Assembly (NCBI GenBank): GCA_937870825.1
Contig: CALMZO010000272.1
Span: forward strand, 1-54,726
Source of the DNA: an uncultured Chloroflexota bacterium
GTDB taxonomy: Bacteria; Chloroflexota; Anaerolineae; UBA4142; SHND01
Direction of reading: 5' to 3'
DNA: 54,726 nucleotides
Of this stretch, positions 7,746 through 15,277 are shown piece after piece. Within the stretch, counting starts at the first letter, position 1; every line of letters starts with the position of its first letter. Below the pieces are notes generated by a model. It was given only the letters and a program-made list of their open reading frames with translations, ran no database searches and was not told where the DNA came from. The position numbers were made by a program, and so were the translations under genes.

Positions 7746-8420
7746 ATGAGCGACACCAAAACGACGCCGACAATAGAAGAATATCTCGAAGTCATTTACA
7801 TGATGGCGGCAGAGGGCAAAGTGGTCAAGGGCGCGCGCCTCGCGGAAACAATTGGGGTTTCTCGTCCGACCGTGACGGCTACATTGCGTCGGATGGCGCG
7901 TGATGGCCTCATCAAGCAGAACGCGAAAAAACAAGTCCAACTGACGAAAAAGGGTTATACCATCGCGGACACGCTCCAGCGGCGGCATCGCATCATTGAG
8001 CGTTGGCTAACCGATGTGCTCCAATTCGACTGGGCAAAATCCGACGCCGAGTCCCATCGCCTCGAACACGCTTTCTCGGATGAAGTGGTGGACCGTTTGA
8101 ATGAATTGTTGGGACGTCCCGAAACGTGTCCGCACGGCAATCCCATTCCCGGCAATCAACGCAACGGCAAGGCGATGCCGACGATGCCCCTCTCTCAAGT
8201 CGCGGAAGGTGAAAATGTGCGCGTGACGCGTATCTCTGAATACGCGGAAAACACGAACGACCTGCTGCGGGACTTGGGCGAACGCGGTTTGCGTCCCGGT
8301 GCGAACGTTGTCGTTACGCACATTTCACCGCTCACGCGCGCGCTTACGCTGTCGAACGGAGAAAAACATTTTTCCATTTCCGCGTCCATCGCCGACGCGG
8401 TCTGGGTGACAAAGGTCTAG
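7746..8420 (+). CDS. DtxR/MntR-family metal-dependent repressor
   Basis: 224 residues. Winged HTH at ~8-65 (GVSRPTVTATLRRMARDGLI), dimer/metal domain ~66-140 and an SH3/FeoA-like C-terminal domain ~145-224. Aligned by eye to DtxR, ancillary ligands are H81 and E85. In the primary site Glu107 and His108 are kept (LEHAFSDEV), but the DtxR Cys102 position is His104, so metal choice (Fe or Mn) cannot be called. A short CPHGNP motif at ~128-133 is typical of the family. The 21-bp palindrome upstream fits autoregulation and control of phnDCE. Confidence 0.88.
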   Translation: MSDTKTTPTIEEYLEVIYMMAAEGKVVKGARLAETIGVSRPTVTATLRRMARDGLIKQNAKKQVQLTKKGYTIADTLQRRHRIIERWLTDVLQFDWAKSDAESHRLEHAFSDEVVDRLNELLGRPETCPHGNPIPGNQRNGKAMPTMPLSQVAEGENVRVTRISEYAENTNDLLRDLGERGLRPGANVVVTHISPLTRALTLSNGEKHFSISASIADAVWVTKV

Positions 8421-8474
8421 CAATCAGTGAGCAGCGAGCAGTTTGACCACAGACGGAATACCGAATACTGATTG
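8421..8474. repeat. AATCAGT-type intergenic inverted repeat
   Basis: CAATCAGT (8421-8428) and ACTGATTG (8467-8474) frame a short spacer between dtxR and pyk. The same theme recurs around 54210-54396. Confidence 0.55.
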
Positions 8475-8493
8475 CCGATTTCTCTCCAAAGCA

Positions 8494-9903
8494 ATGCCGC
8501 GTACAAGAATTGTCTGCACGATTGGACCCGCGACGACAACGGAAGAAAAACTGCGCGCCCTGATTCATGCGGGCATGAATGTGGCGCGCATCAATTTTTC
8601 ACACGGCACACGCGCCGAGCACAAAGCGCGCGTGGACATGATTCGCCGCATCGCAGCGCAAGAGGATGCCATCGTCGCCATCTTGGGCGATTTGTCGGGA
8701 CCCAAATTGCGCGTGGGCGAAATTCCGAACAATTCGTTTATTTTGCGTCCGGGCGAGATTGTGCGCTTTTCGCTGGACCAGGATAACGAACCGTCCACGA
8801 TTCCACTCGATTTTCCGTTTTTGGGGGATACGCTGCACCCGGGCGACCACATGCTGCTCGACGACGGCACTAAAGAATTGCGAGTGGTCAGCGCGAATCC
8901 GCGCGAAATTCAAGCCCGCGTGATGACCGGCGGCGAACTGCGCTCGCGCAAAGGCGTGAATTTGCCGCACGCGGTGATTCCGATTCCCAGTCTCACCGCC
9001 AAAGACCGCGAAAATGCGGAATGGGCGATTTCTGAAGATTTCGATTATCTTGCGATGTCGTTTGTGCGACGCGCGGCGGATGTTTTGGAATTGCGAAACT
9101 TTTTGCGCGAACGCAACGCGCGCATTCCCATCATTTCCAAAATTGAAAAACCGGAAGCGGTGAATGACATTGACGCGATTTTGCAAGAGAGCGACGCGGT
9201 GATGGTGGCGCGCGGGGATTTGGGCGTCGAGATGTATGTCGAGCAAGTGCCGATTACGCAAAAGATGATTATTCACAAAGCGAACTCGCTCGGCATTCCT
9301 GTGATTACCGCGACGCAAATGCTCGAATCCATGATTGAGAATCCGCGGCCCACGCGCGCAGAGGCAAGCGATGTGGCGAACGCGGTGTTGGATGGAACGG
9401 ACGCGGTGATGCTTTCGGCAGAAACGGCAGCCGGGCAGCATCCGATTGAAGCCGTGCGCGTGATGGCGCGCATTGCCGATTACACGGAACAGTTCATGCA
9501 GCAAGAACACGTCAACATGCAGATGATGTTGAAATCCGGACAAACGGTGACGGATGCGATTGGCGAGAACACCGTCGCGCTTGCGTACGATTTGAAAGCG
9601 AAATTGATTATTACGCTGACATCTTCCGGTTACAGCGCGCGCATGGTTGCGCGGCATCGTCCGACGGTTCCATTATTGGCAGTGACGGTGGAAGAAAAAA
9701 TTCGGCGTCGTCTCGCGTTGGTGTGGGGCGTGACGAGCGTGTGTGTGCATGAACATCAAGACACTGAGCGTATGGTTGAAGACGCGCTCAAAGTCGCGCG
9801 TGAGCAAAGAATGGTCATGCCCGGTGACCGCGTAGTGATTACCGCAGGCGTACCGGCGGGAGTTTCGGGTACGACGAATATGCTGCAAGTGCGGGTAGCA
9901 TAA
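8494..9903 (+). CDS. pyk: Pyruvate kinase
   Basis: 469 residues from the ATG at 8494 (MPRTRIVCTIGPAT), the normal family start; the 17 residues upstream look like translated intergenic repeat. Transfers phosphate from PEP to ADP, the last step of glycolysis. Seen: N-terminal barrel strand, MNVARINFSHGT, the B domain, catalytic-lysine region IISKIEKPEAV, VARGDLGVEM, and ATQMLESMIENPRPTRAEAS with a C-terminal allosteric-type domain. The length is normal. No extra PEP-utiliser domain is attached. Confidence 0.96.
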   Translation: MPRTRIVCTIGPATTTEEKLRALIHAGMNVARINFSHGTRAEHKARVDMIRRIAAQEDAIVAILGDLSGPKLRVGEIPNNSFILRPGEIVRFSLDQDNEPSTIPLDFPFLGDTLHPGDHMLLDDGTKELRVVSANPREIQARVMTGGELRSRKGVNLPHAVIPIPSLTAKDRENAEWAISEDFDYLAMSFVRRAADVLELRNFLRERNARIPIISKIEKPEAVNDIDAILQESDAVMVARGDLGVEMYVEQVPITQKMIIHKANSLGIPVITATQMLESMIENPRPTRAEASDVANAVLDGTDAVMLSAETAAGQHPIEAVRVMARIADYTEQFMQQEHVNMQMMLKSGQTVTDAIGENTVALAYDLKAKLIITLTSSGYSARMVARHRPTVPLLAVTVEEKIRRRLALVWGVTSVCVHEHQDTERMVEDALKVAREQRMVMPGDRVVITAGVPAGVSGTTNMLQVRVA

Positions 9904-9952
9904 GAAGGACTTGGGCATGAACGAAAGACGAGAGGGGTTATTGTAAAAAACG

Positions 9953-10159
9953 ATGTGTGCGAACAATCCTCATGGCAAGCCAAAACGCCAGGGTAAACTT
10001 TTTGCGCGTTGGGCGGGCGGACTCAAATCGGCAACGTATATTTTCTTTACCTCCGACGCGCCGCTGTCGAAAAAAATTGTGAGCGTCCCCAAAAACATCT
10101 ATCGCCGCGCGGTACAGCTTTCGGAATGTTGTGGCAATTACGGCGAACCCGGCTGCTGA
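9953..10159 (+). CDS. Small conserved-looking Cys-containing protein, unknown
   Basis: 68 residues, basic, with no signal or membrane segment. The C-terminus has a tight Cys cluster (SECCGNYGEPGC), reminiscent of a metal site or redox pair; another Cys is at position 2. The ATG is preceded only by an A-rich stretch. Codon use matches its neighbours, and the gene is followed after 47 bp by a strong terminator, which supports a real short gene. Not recognised. Confidence 0.6.
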   Translation: MCANNPHGKPKRQGKLFARWAGGLKSATYIFFTSDAPLSKKIVSVPKNIYRRAVQLSECCGNYGEPGC

Positions 10160-10206
10160 ACGACGCGTGAAGAAGCAATCCGGTTCGGATTGTTAAAAGG
10201 GTAAAG

Positions 10207-10250
10207 AAAGAGAGAAACCCATTTTCGTACGAAAATGGGTTTCTCTCTTT
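10207..10250. terminator. 44-bp perfect palindrome, bidirectional terminator
   Basis: AAAGAGAGAAACCCATTTTC followed by its exact inverse complement through a GT/AC centre, then more T. It separates the convergent small-protein and zinc-ribbon genes. Confidence 0.88.
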
Positions 10251-10832
10251 TTATTGTCCTTCAGCGGGCTGCGCGCTTGGTGGTGGAATCGCGCGCGGTG
10301 TTTCCGGTGAGGGCAATGTTGTCGGCTGCCTCTGCGGCAAACGCGCGGTGGGCGGCGGCGGCGGTGTGGTGATGCGTCCGACGACAGGTGTGCCTTGTGT
10401 TTCGCCGCAGTACGGACACACATTCCATTTCAGATTTAGCACACGTCCGCAGTGGTCACATTTCTTGTGCAATTTCGTGTGACAATTCGGACAGACCAAA
10501 AAGTCCGCCGAGATTTTGTGGTGGCATACCGGACACACCTGGCGTTCTTCGATGTCCTGGAGCATCGCTTCGCCCGCGAGTTCGCGTTCGTATTTTTCGG
10601 CGAGCGTTTCGCGCGGGCGCAGAATCATGTAAAGCAGCAAGCCCGGCAAGTTAAATACGAGTACCAACGCGACGGAAAGCACTTGGGTAAAAATGTCACG
10701 CGAGCGGGAACGCGCATCGCGGAACGTCCAGACAATCATCGCAATCCACAGCGCAAAGAGATACGCGCCAAAGCACGCGACGAGAAATTGCAATATCGAG
10801 CCGAGTCCAGATAAATCGGGCAGTTGTGGCAT
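10251..10832 (-). CDS. Membrane protein with double zinc ribbon
   Basis: 193 residues from the ATG at 10832 (MPQLPDLSGLG; AAGGAAAC upstream). Two hydrophobic helices (~13-38 and ~50-72) are followed by a cytoplasmic tail with two zinc ribbons built from four Cys pairs (CPVC, CPNC, CDHC, CPYC; ~103-145) and a Pro-rich tail (~155-193). It resembles zinc-ribbon/PLD-nuclease-N-like membrane proteins of unknown function. Upstream in-frame codons to 10910 are not needed. Function unknown; metal binding is inferred from the Cys pairs. Confidence 0.8.
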   Translation of the reverse strand: MPQLPDLSGLGSILQFLVACFGAYLFALWIAMIVWTFRDARSRSRDIFTQVLSVALVLVFNLPGLLLYMILRPRETLAEKYERELAGEAMLQDIEERQVCPVCHHKISADFLVCPNCHTKLHKKCDHCGRVLNLKWNVCPYCGETQGTPVVGRITTPPPPPTARLPQRQPTTLPSPETPRAIPPPSAQPAEGQ

Positions 10833-11044
10833 TACGTTTCCTTCATTGCGGCGTGGGAAACCGCAACGTCCAAAATAAATCTTGCGCGACAGGGCGCAGG
10901 CGTAAATCAAGCTTGAAAGAAGCTCGCGGCGATTATAGCATCAACGTTGTAGAATCTAGAAATCGAAGCGCGTGTTGGATGTCCGGTGCGATGCGGAAAA
11001 CGAATGAGCTTGCCTTGCACCGCCGATTTCCAAACTTCAACTTG

Positions 11045-11053
11045 TGTTATAAT
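11045..11053 (+). promoter_or_regulatory. Extended -10 promoter (BFN gene)
   Basis: TGTTATAAT, a TGN-TATAAT extended -10, ~60 bp before the BFN ATG. No good -35 at normal spacing. The rest of the 10833-11115 gap shows nothing else. Confidence 0.6.
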
Positions 11054-11115
11054 TTTGGCGTACACTACTCATTGGGATATAACGATGAACGCGCTAAATT
11101 CGCGCGGAGGATTTT

Positions 11116-11637
11116 ATGGAACTGGTTGAAGTGACCATTGACAGCATTCGTGTATCGCTTGTTTCGCACCATCGCATCGTCGTTCTCAAGGACCCCGAAG
11201 ACCGATATTTGCCGATTTGGATTGGACCCTTTGAAGCCGACGCCATCACGATTGCGCTGCAAGGCGGAGATGTTGCGCGCCCGTTGACGCATGACCTCAT
11301 GCGAAATCTGATTTCTGAAACCGGCGCGTCCGCACAGCATATTCTGGTGAGTGAACTGCGCGATGATATTTTCTTTGCGCGCATTGTTTTGGATGTGGAT
11401 GGGCGGCATGTAGAAGTGGACTCGCGTCCCAGTGATGCCATCGCGCTCGCGGTGCGCTTGAAATGTCCGATTTATGTTTCCGACAGTGTGATGGACAAGG
11501 CGTCCATCGTGCCGAGTCGCAGTATGGAAACAGTGACGGCGGAAGAAGTCGAAAAACTTTCCGCGTTCGCCGACCTGATTGAAGACCTCGACCTTTCGGA
11601 CCTCGACCCTGACGATTCGCCAAAAACCGAAGAGTAG
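11116..11637 (+). CDS. Bifunctional nuclease (BFN/DUF151) family protein
   Basis: 173 residues. The BFN domain covers ~1-130, with MELVEVTIDSIRVSLVSHHR, LPIWIGPFEADAI, RPLTHDLM and the RPSDAIALAVR block, all typical of DUF151. Plant members are reported as nucleases; bacterial members are mostly uncharacterised. A short acidic C-terminal tail (UVR-like length but mostly Asp/Glu) follows. SD GCGGAGGA lies just upstream of the ATG. Followed by a terminator before dnaB. Confidence 0.9.
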   Translation: MELVEVTIDSIRVSLVSHHRIVVLKDPEDRYLPIWIGPFEADAITIALQGGDVARPLTHDLMRNLISETGASAQHILVSELRDDIFFARIVLDVDGRHVEVDSRPSDAIALAVRLKCPIYVSDSVMDKASIVPSRSMETVTAEEVEKLSAFADLIEDLDLSDLDPDDSPKTEE

Positions 11638-11663
11638 TCCCGCGTCCGTACCAAGAAAAAAAG

Positions 11664-11716
11664 AAACAGGTAGACAAGTAGACATCCGATTTACCTGTCT
11701 GCCTGTTTTGTTTTTT
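11664..11716 (+). terminator. Intrinsic terminator after BFN gene
   Basis: AAACAGGTAGACA (11664-11676) pairs with TGTCTGCCTGTTT (11696-11708) with one G-T wobble, followed by TTGTTTTTT. Confidence 0.8.
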
Positions 11717-11736
11717 ACCCGTTCGCAATTTCTCTA

Positions 11737-11765
11737 TTTACCTTTTCCCGTGCCGCGCGTATAAT
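11737..11765 (+). promoter_or_regulatory. dnaB promoter
   Basis: TTTACC (11737-11742), 17-bp spacer, TATAAT (11760-11765). The ATG follows only 16 bp after the -10 and has no SD, so the mRNA leader is very short. Confidence 0.7.
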
Positions 11766-11781
11766 ACAGAACAAAGATTCT

Positions 11782-14517
11782 ATGGAAACCATCTCGCGTC
11801 CCGTGCTTGATACGCCGATTCGTCCCGTCGAACGTCAAACGCCCTCCAATGTAGAAGCCGAGCAAGCGGTGCTGGGTTCGATTCTCCTCGACGGCGAAGC
11901 GATTACGCGCATCGTCAGTTTTTTGCGCCCCGCCGATTTTTATTTGGAAAAACATCGGTGGCTGTATGAAGCGATTTGGGACTTGCACGAACATCGCGAA
12001 CCGATTGATTTTTTGAGTGTGACCTCCGCGCTTGATGGCGCGGGACACCTCAACGCGATGGGCGGCGCGGGTTATGTCACCTCGCTTTTGAACGCCGTGC
12101 CAACCGCCGCGCATATTGAACATTACGCGCGGCTCGTCGAACGCGCCTCAACGGAACGCAAACTGATTCAAGCGTCCACCGAAATCGCCGAACTCGCGTA
12201 TGACGGCGAAATCGATTTACAAGAAAAAATAGTTCAAGCCGAAAAATTGGTCTTTGATGTCGCGCAGCAGCGCGAAGCGCGCGACATGGTGCCAATTCGC
12301 AAAGCGGTGGACAGTTGGGCAGACCGCATCGAACGGCTGCGCGAACACGAAGCGGATCTGCTGGGAGTGAGCAGCGGCTTTGCGGATTTAGACAAGGTGT
12401 TGGGGGGCTTGCAAAAAAGTGATTTGATTATCGTTGCGGGCCGTCCCGGTTCCGGTAAATCAAGTTTTGGGCTCTCCATCGCATACAACGTCGCCGTCCG
12501 TTCGCACAAGCGCATCGCGATTTTTTCTTTGGAAATGTCCGCCGCGCAACTTGTCGAACGTCTCATTGCCCAAGTTGCCGATTCCATCGCAAGCGAATTT
12601 CCGGGCGATTACGAACGCTTGCGCGTGGACTCGCAAAAATTACGCGTCGGCGATGTGAGTCAGGACCAATATGTCATCCTTGCCAAAGCGATGGGCGAGC
12701 TCGCGCAAGCCCACATTTACATTGATGAAACGTCGCTCGTCACGCCGATTGAAATGCGAAGCAAGGCGCGCCGTCTTTCGGCGGAACTCGGCGGCCTTGA
12801 CCTCATTGTCGTTGATTATTTGCAGTTGATGAATGACCGCACGCGCACGGAAAACCGCGTACAAGAAATGTCGAACATTTCGCGCCAACTAAAATTTCTC
12901 GCGCGCGATTTGGATGTGCCGGTCATCGCGTTGTCACAATTGTCGCGCGCAGTCGAAGCGCGCAACGACAAACGCCCGTTGCTTTCCGATTTACGCGAAT
13001 CCGGCTGCCTCGCCGGAGACACGCGCGTATATCTTGCGGACTCGGGAACTTATGCACAGATTCAAGACTTGCAAGGCAAACAAGGTTTCAATGTCTTGGC
13101 GGTGAATCCCGCCACATGGAAATTGGAGCCTCGTCGTGTGATGAATGCGTTTGCAACCGGTTGCAAACCTGTGTATCGCTTGACGACCCGTTTGGGACGC
13201 ACTGTACGCGCGACGACAAATCACAAGTTCTTGACGATTCATGGCTGGAAACGTTTGGACGAATTGGAAGAGGGAATGCGGCTTGCGCTGCCGCGTCGCT
13301 TGCCAACTGAGAGCGAAGCGACAATGAGCGAAGCAGAACTCGCTTTGCTCGGTCACTTGATTGGTGATGGCTGCACGCTGCCCCATCACGCGATTCAATA
13401 CACCACACACGAACGCGCACTGGCAGACTTGGTGGCGGATTTGGCTACACAGGTGTTTGGCGAACGTGTAACTCCGCGCATCAAACAAGAACGAACCTGG
13501 TTCCAAGTATATCTCTCTGCCCGTGAGAAACTAACGCATAACAAATTCAATCCGGTTGCAGAATGGCTAAGAGAATTGGGTGTGCTTGGATTGCGTTCGT
13601 TTGAGAAGCGCGTTCCTGCCCAAGTATTCGCCCAGCCCACCGCACACATCGCGCGTTTTTTGCGCCACCTATGGGCGACCGATGGTTGCATTCATTTGGA
13701 CGCTCAACAAAAACATGCGCCCGCGATTTATTACGCATCAAGCAGTCGCACCCTCGCGCGCGATGTCCAATCTTTGCTCTTGCGGCTTGGCATCAACGCG
13801 CGATTGGCGCGCGTCTCACAATCGGAAAAGGGGCGCGACCAATATCATGTCACTTTGAGCGGCAAACCGGACCTTGAGGAATTTCTGCAAAAAGTTGGCG
13901 CCCTGGGTGAAAAGAAAACGACGCATCGCGAAGCAATTTTAGAATTTCTGCATGCCCATTCCGCCAACACCAATCGCGACACTCTTCCGAGTGAGGTGTG
14001 GAGAATGTATGCTGTGCCTGCGATGCAACAAACAGGCATGACAACGCGTGAGATGCAATCTGGGCTAGGGAATCGCTATTCGGGTACAGGACTTTACAAA
14101 CAAAATGTGGGGCGGGAACGCGCGTGGCGTTTGGCACAAGTGGTTGAATCCTCCGAACTGGCGCAGCTCGCTTCGAGCGACTTGTATTGGGATGAAATCG
14201 TTTCGATTGTTGCTGATGGTGAATGTCAAGTGTTTGATTTGACCGTTGAAGGGCTAGCCAATTTTGTCGCGGAAGATATTGTCGTTCATAACTCGATTGA
14301 ACAAGACGCCGACGTGGTCATTATGATTTATCGCGAAAAAACGTATTACCCAACTCTTGAATCATGGCAGCGCGCGTTTCCGAACAAAGATTATCCCGAA
14401 AACATCGCGGACATTATCATTGCGAAACATCGCCACGGACCGACGAGCGAATTTAAAATGTATTTTGACGAAAAGCGCGCCAAGTTTGGTGATTTGGCGG
14501 TGATGCCGGGGACTTGA
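11782..14517 (+). CDS. dnaB: Replicative DNA helicase DnaB with in-frame intein
   Basis: 911 residues: N-extein 1-408, intein 409-837, C-extein 838-911; the spliced helicase would be 482 residues. The N-terminal DnaB domain (~18-120, AEQAVLGSILLDGEAI) is followed by the RecA-like domain with Walker A GRPGSGKSS (Lys226) and Walker B LIVVDYLQLM. The intein interrupts RESG/SIEQDAD, the site used in Synechocystis DnaB. The hexamer unwinds DNA at the replication fork. DnaD-like and DnaC-like genes follow. The reading frame is continuous and looks functional. Confidence 0.96.
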   Translation: METISRPVLDTPIRPVERQTPSNVEAEQAVLGSILLDGEAITRIVSFLRPADFYLEKHRWLYEAIWDLHEHREPIDFLSVTSALDGAGHLNAMGGAGYVTSLLNAVPTAAHIEHYARLVERASTERKLIQASTEIAELAYDGEIDLQEKIVQAEKLVFDVAQQREARDMVPIRKAVDSWADRIERLREHEADLLGVSSGFADLDKVLGGLQKSDLIIVAGRPGSGKSSFGLSIAYNVAVRSHKRIAIFSLEMSAAQLVERLIAQVADSIASEFPGDYERLRVDSQKLRVGDVSQDQYVILAKAMGELAQAHIYIDETSLVTPIEMRSKARRLSAELGGLDLIVVDYLQLMNDRTRTENRVQEMSNISRQLKFLARDLDVPVIALSQLSRAVEARNDKRPLLSDLRESGCLAGDTRVYLADSGTYAQIQDLQGKQGFNVLAVNPATWKLEPRRVMNAFATGCKPVYRLTTRLGRTVRATTNHKFLTIHGWKRLDELEEGMRLALPRRLPTESEATMSEAELALLGHLIGDGCTLPHHAIQYTTHERALADLVADLATQVFGERVTPRIKQERTWFQVYLSAREKLTHNKFNPVAEWLRELGVLGLRSFEKRVPAQVFAQPTAHIARFLRHLWATDGCIHLDAQQKHAPAIYYASSSRTLARDVQSLLLRLGINARLARVSQSEKGRDQYHVTLSGKPDLEEFLQKVGALGEKKTTHREAILEFLHAHSANTNRDTLPSEVWRMYAVPAMQQTGMTTREMQSGLGNRYSGTGLYKQNVGRERAWRLAQVVESSELAQLASSDLYWDEIVSIVADGECQVFDLTVEGLANFVAEDIVVHNSIEQDADVVIMIYREKTYYPTLESWQRAFPNKDYPENIADIIIAKHRHGPTSEFKMYFDEKRAKFGDLAVMPGT
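13006..14292 (+). mobile_element. DnaB intein with LAGLIDADG endonuclease
   Basis: 429 residues inside dnaB. Splicing residues are intact: Cys1 (CLAGDTRVY), block B ATTNHKF with its His, C-terminal VVHN with His and Asn, then Ser+1. The ends (TRLGRT..ATTNHKFLTI, GWKRLDEL, SDLYWDEIVSI, EVFDLTV-like QVFDLTV) are close to the Synechocystis DnaB intein. The middle carries two LAGLIDADG-type motifs, LLGHLIGDG (Asp at intein position 121) and FLRHLWATDG (Asp at 226), so the homing endonuclease is probably intact. Confidence 0.93.
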
Positions 14518-14535
14518 TTTTGGAATTTAGAATTT

Positions 14536-14579
14536 CGATTTTCGATTCCAGAGTGATGTGGTTGCACAATCGAAAATCG
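14536..14579. repeat. 12-bp inverted repeat between dnaB and dnaD-like gene
   Basis: CGATTTTCGATT (14536-14547) and AATCGAAAATCG (14568-14579) with a 20-base loop. A further AATCGAAAATC copy follows at ~14583. A related TTCGAAA theme occurs inside the gene at 51283. It may be a small dispersed repeat; there is no T-run. Confidence 0.6.
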
Positions 14580-14596
14580 CAAATCGAAAATCAAAA

Positions 14597-15277
14597 ATGA
14601 AATTCACGGGTGTTCCCAATGGCCGCATCGCATTCACTTCGGTCCCCAACATCATTTTCAGTGAATTGCTGCCGTTGATGGACGATGTGGCGCAGATTCA
14701 AGTGACGCTGCACGTTTTTTATTTGCTCTCGCAAAAAAAGGGCAGCCCGCGCTATGTGACGTTTGAAGAATTGCGCGGTGATGCCACCTTGATGCAGTCG
14801 CTTGCATTCAAACCGGAACAGCTCAAGCGCGGTCTGGAAAAAGGGGTAGCATGTGGCGCGTTGCTCCAAGTGCAAGCCGACGGCGCGGCATGGTATTTTT
14901 TCAATTCCCCCGAAAGCCGCCGCGCAATCGAGAAAATAAAGAACGGAGAATTGAAACTCGCGGCAGATATGCGCACGGTGAATGATGCCGTACAAGAGAT
15001 GCCGAACATTTTTAAATTGTACGAACAAGAAATCGGCACGTTGACACCGATGATTGCCGAAGAACTCAAAGAGGCGGAAGCAGAATATCCGCCTCAAGTA
15101 ATTTTGGACGCGTTCAGAATTGCCGCCGAAAACAATGTGCGCTCATGGAAATATGTGAGCAAAATCCTTTTGGACTGGACGCGCAAGAGTCAAGATGAAA
15201 AAACTCGGAGACCTTCTTCCCGCGAACGGCGACCTGCAATTACCGGCAAGTTGGCTGACCTCGCGAAACAAAAATAG
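14597..15277 (+). CDS. DnaD-domain primosome protein
   Basis: 226 residues from the ATG at 14597 (MKFTGVPNGRIAFTSVPN). An N-terminal winged-helix-like region (~1-110) is followed by a DnaD/DnaB_2-type C-terminal domain (~130-200: NIFKLYEQEIGTLTPMIAEE and SWKYVSKILLDWTRK). In Firmicutes, DnaD helps load the DnaB-type helicase. Context agrees: dnaB upstream, a DnaC/DnaI-like loader overlapping its 3' end by 83 bp. No SD; the 13 upstream in-frame residues come from repeat DNA. Confidence 0.85.
   Translation: MKFTGVPNGRIAFTSVPNIIFSELLPLMDDVAQIQVTLHVFYLLSQKKGSPRYVTFEELRGDATLMQSLAFKPEQLKRGLEKGVACGALLQVQADGAAWYFFNSPESRRAIEKIKNGELKLAADMRTVNDAVQEMPNIFKLYEQEIGTLTPMIAEELKEAEAEYPPQVILDAFRIAAENNVRSWKYVSKILLDWTRKSQDEKTRRPSSRERRPAITGKLADLAKQK

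Noticed and set aside
8599..9657. 352-codon minus-strand frame
   Set aside because: Antisense to pyruvate kinase; Arg/His-rich, no recognisable domain.
12234..12587. Minus-strand frames opposite dnaB
   Set aside because: Fully covered by a well-supported dnaB on the other strand.
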